Below are positions 6,537 to 6,585 of a stretch of DNA of 6,585 nt, in pieces. Position numbers and translations under genes: made by a program. The stretch spans positions 1 through 6,585 of the forward strand of contig CAILMK010000196.1 of assembly GCA_903835275.1 (NCBI GenBank), written 5' to 3'. Positions within the stretch are counted from its first letter, which is position 1. Each line of letters opens with the position of its first letter. Origin of the DNA: an uncultured bacterium (GTDB taxonomy: Bacteria > Bacteroidota > Bacteroidia > CAILMK01). The notes beneath the pieces were generated by a model that saw nothing but the letters and a program-made list of their open reading frames with translations, ran no database searches and was not told the DNA's origin.

Positions 6537-6557
6537 AATTGAATGTAAATTTCAATT
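6537..6557. repeat. Inverted repeat AATTGAA-N7-TTCAATT upstream of dusB
   Basis: Two perfect 7-base arms (6537-6543 and 6551-6557) are separated by TGTAAAT. The site lies between dusB and whatever gene is driven rightward out of the window. Its size and symmetry would suit a dimeric regulator, but AT-rich intergenic DNA gives such repeats by chance and no regulator gene is nearby. Confidence 0.3.
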
Positions 6558-6574
6558 CATAGGGGCTGCCGTAG

Positions 6575-6582
6575 TAGCTTTG
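6575..6582 (+). promoter_or_regulatory. Bacteroidota-type -7 promoter box facing out of the window
   Basis: TAGCTTTG is a full match to the -7 consensus TAnnTTTG and is followed by CAA, a frequent continuation. A partial -33 element (TTTC, 6550-6553, one mismatch to TTTG) sits 21 bases upstream. It points right, divergent from dusB, and probably drives a gene that begins beyond base 6585. Confidence 0.45.
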
Positions 6583-6585
6583 CAA

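Noticed and set aside
6521..6549. Sigma70-like promoter for dusB on the minus strand (TTTACA, 17 bases, TATACT)
   Set aside because: Spacing is ideal for an E. coli-type sigma70 promoter, but Bacteroidota primary sigma factors prefer TTTG/TAnnTTTG, and the DNA here is AT-rich, so the match may be chance.

Overview
The window looks like chromosomal DNA from a member of the Bacteroidota, probably an environmental Chitinophagales/Sphingobacteriales-like lineage. The evidence is a type IX secretion (T9SS) C-terminal sorting domain on the first gene, A-rich leaders without Shine-Dalgarno sequences, candidate promoters of the TAnnTTTG type, moderate-to-low GC content, and a tRNA-dihydrouridine synthase whose wording resembles Bacteroidota DusB. 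No rRNA, tRNA, CRISPR array, transposase or phage gene is visible. The lineage is inferred from these traits, not from any search.

Layout, left to right. Positions 1-1363 (+) hold the 3' part of a secreted protein. It opens with the C-terminal half of a peptide-N-glycosidase F (PNGase F)-like catalytic module, continues through two predicted beta-sandwich regions and ends in a T9SS sorting domain. A 12-bp GC-rich hairpin (about 1386-1416) follows. Positions 1441-2607 (+) encode a multi-pass GT87/DUF2029-type glycosyltransferase. Positions 2628-2747, where this gene meets the minus-strand operon, contain three small palindromes with related tails, resembling REP-type elements. The outermost one forms the last nine codons and the stop codon of the neighbouring minus-strand gene.

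Positions 5455-2719 (-) form a tight three-gene membrane operon: a GT39/ArnT-like glycosyltransferase, a small single-anchor protein of unknown function (ATGA overlap with the gene before it), and a polytopic membrane protein that tentatively resembles HTTM (vitamin K-dependent carboxylase-like) proteins (2-base gap). Upstream on the same strand, 5507-6496 encodes DusB, which appears to start at TTG. The right edge (6497-6585) is a leader region with an inverted repeat and a good TAnnTTTG promoter pointing out of the window.

Functionally, the window combines extracellular N-glycan removal (PNGase-like), two polyprenyl-phosphate-sugar-type membrane glycosyltransferases and one housekeeping tRNA modification enzyme. 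The GT39, small-protein and HTTM-like genes are very likely co-expressed and may work together at the membrane, but their substrate cannot be read from sequence. The least explained items are the small operon partner and the composite palindromic repeat that has become protein-coding.
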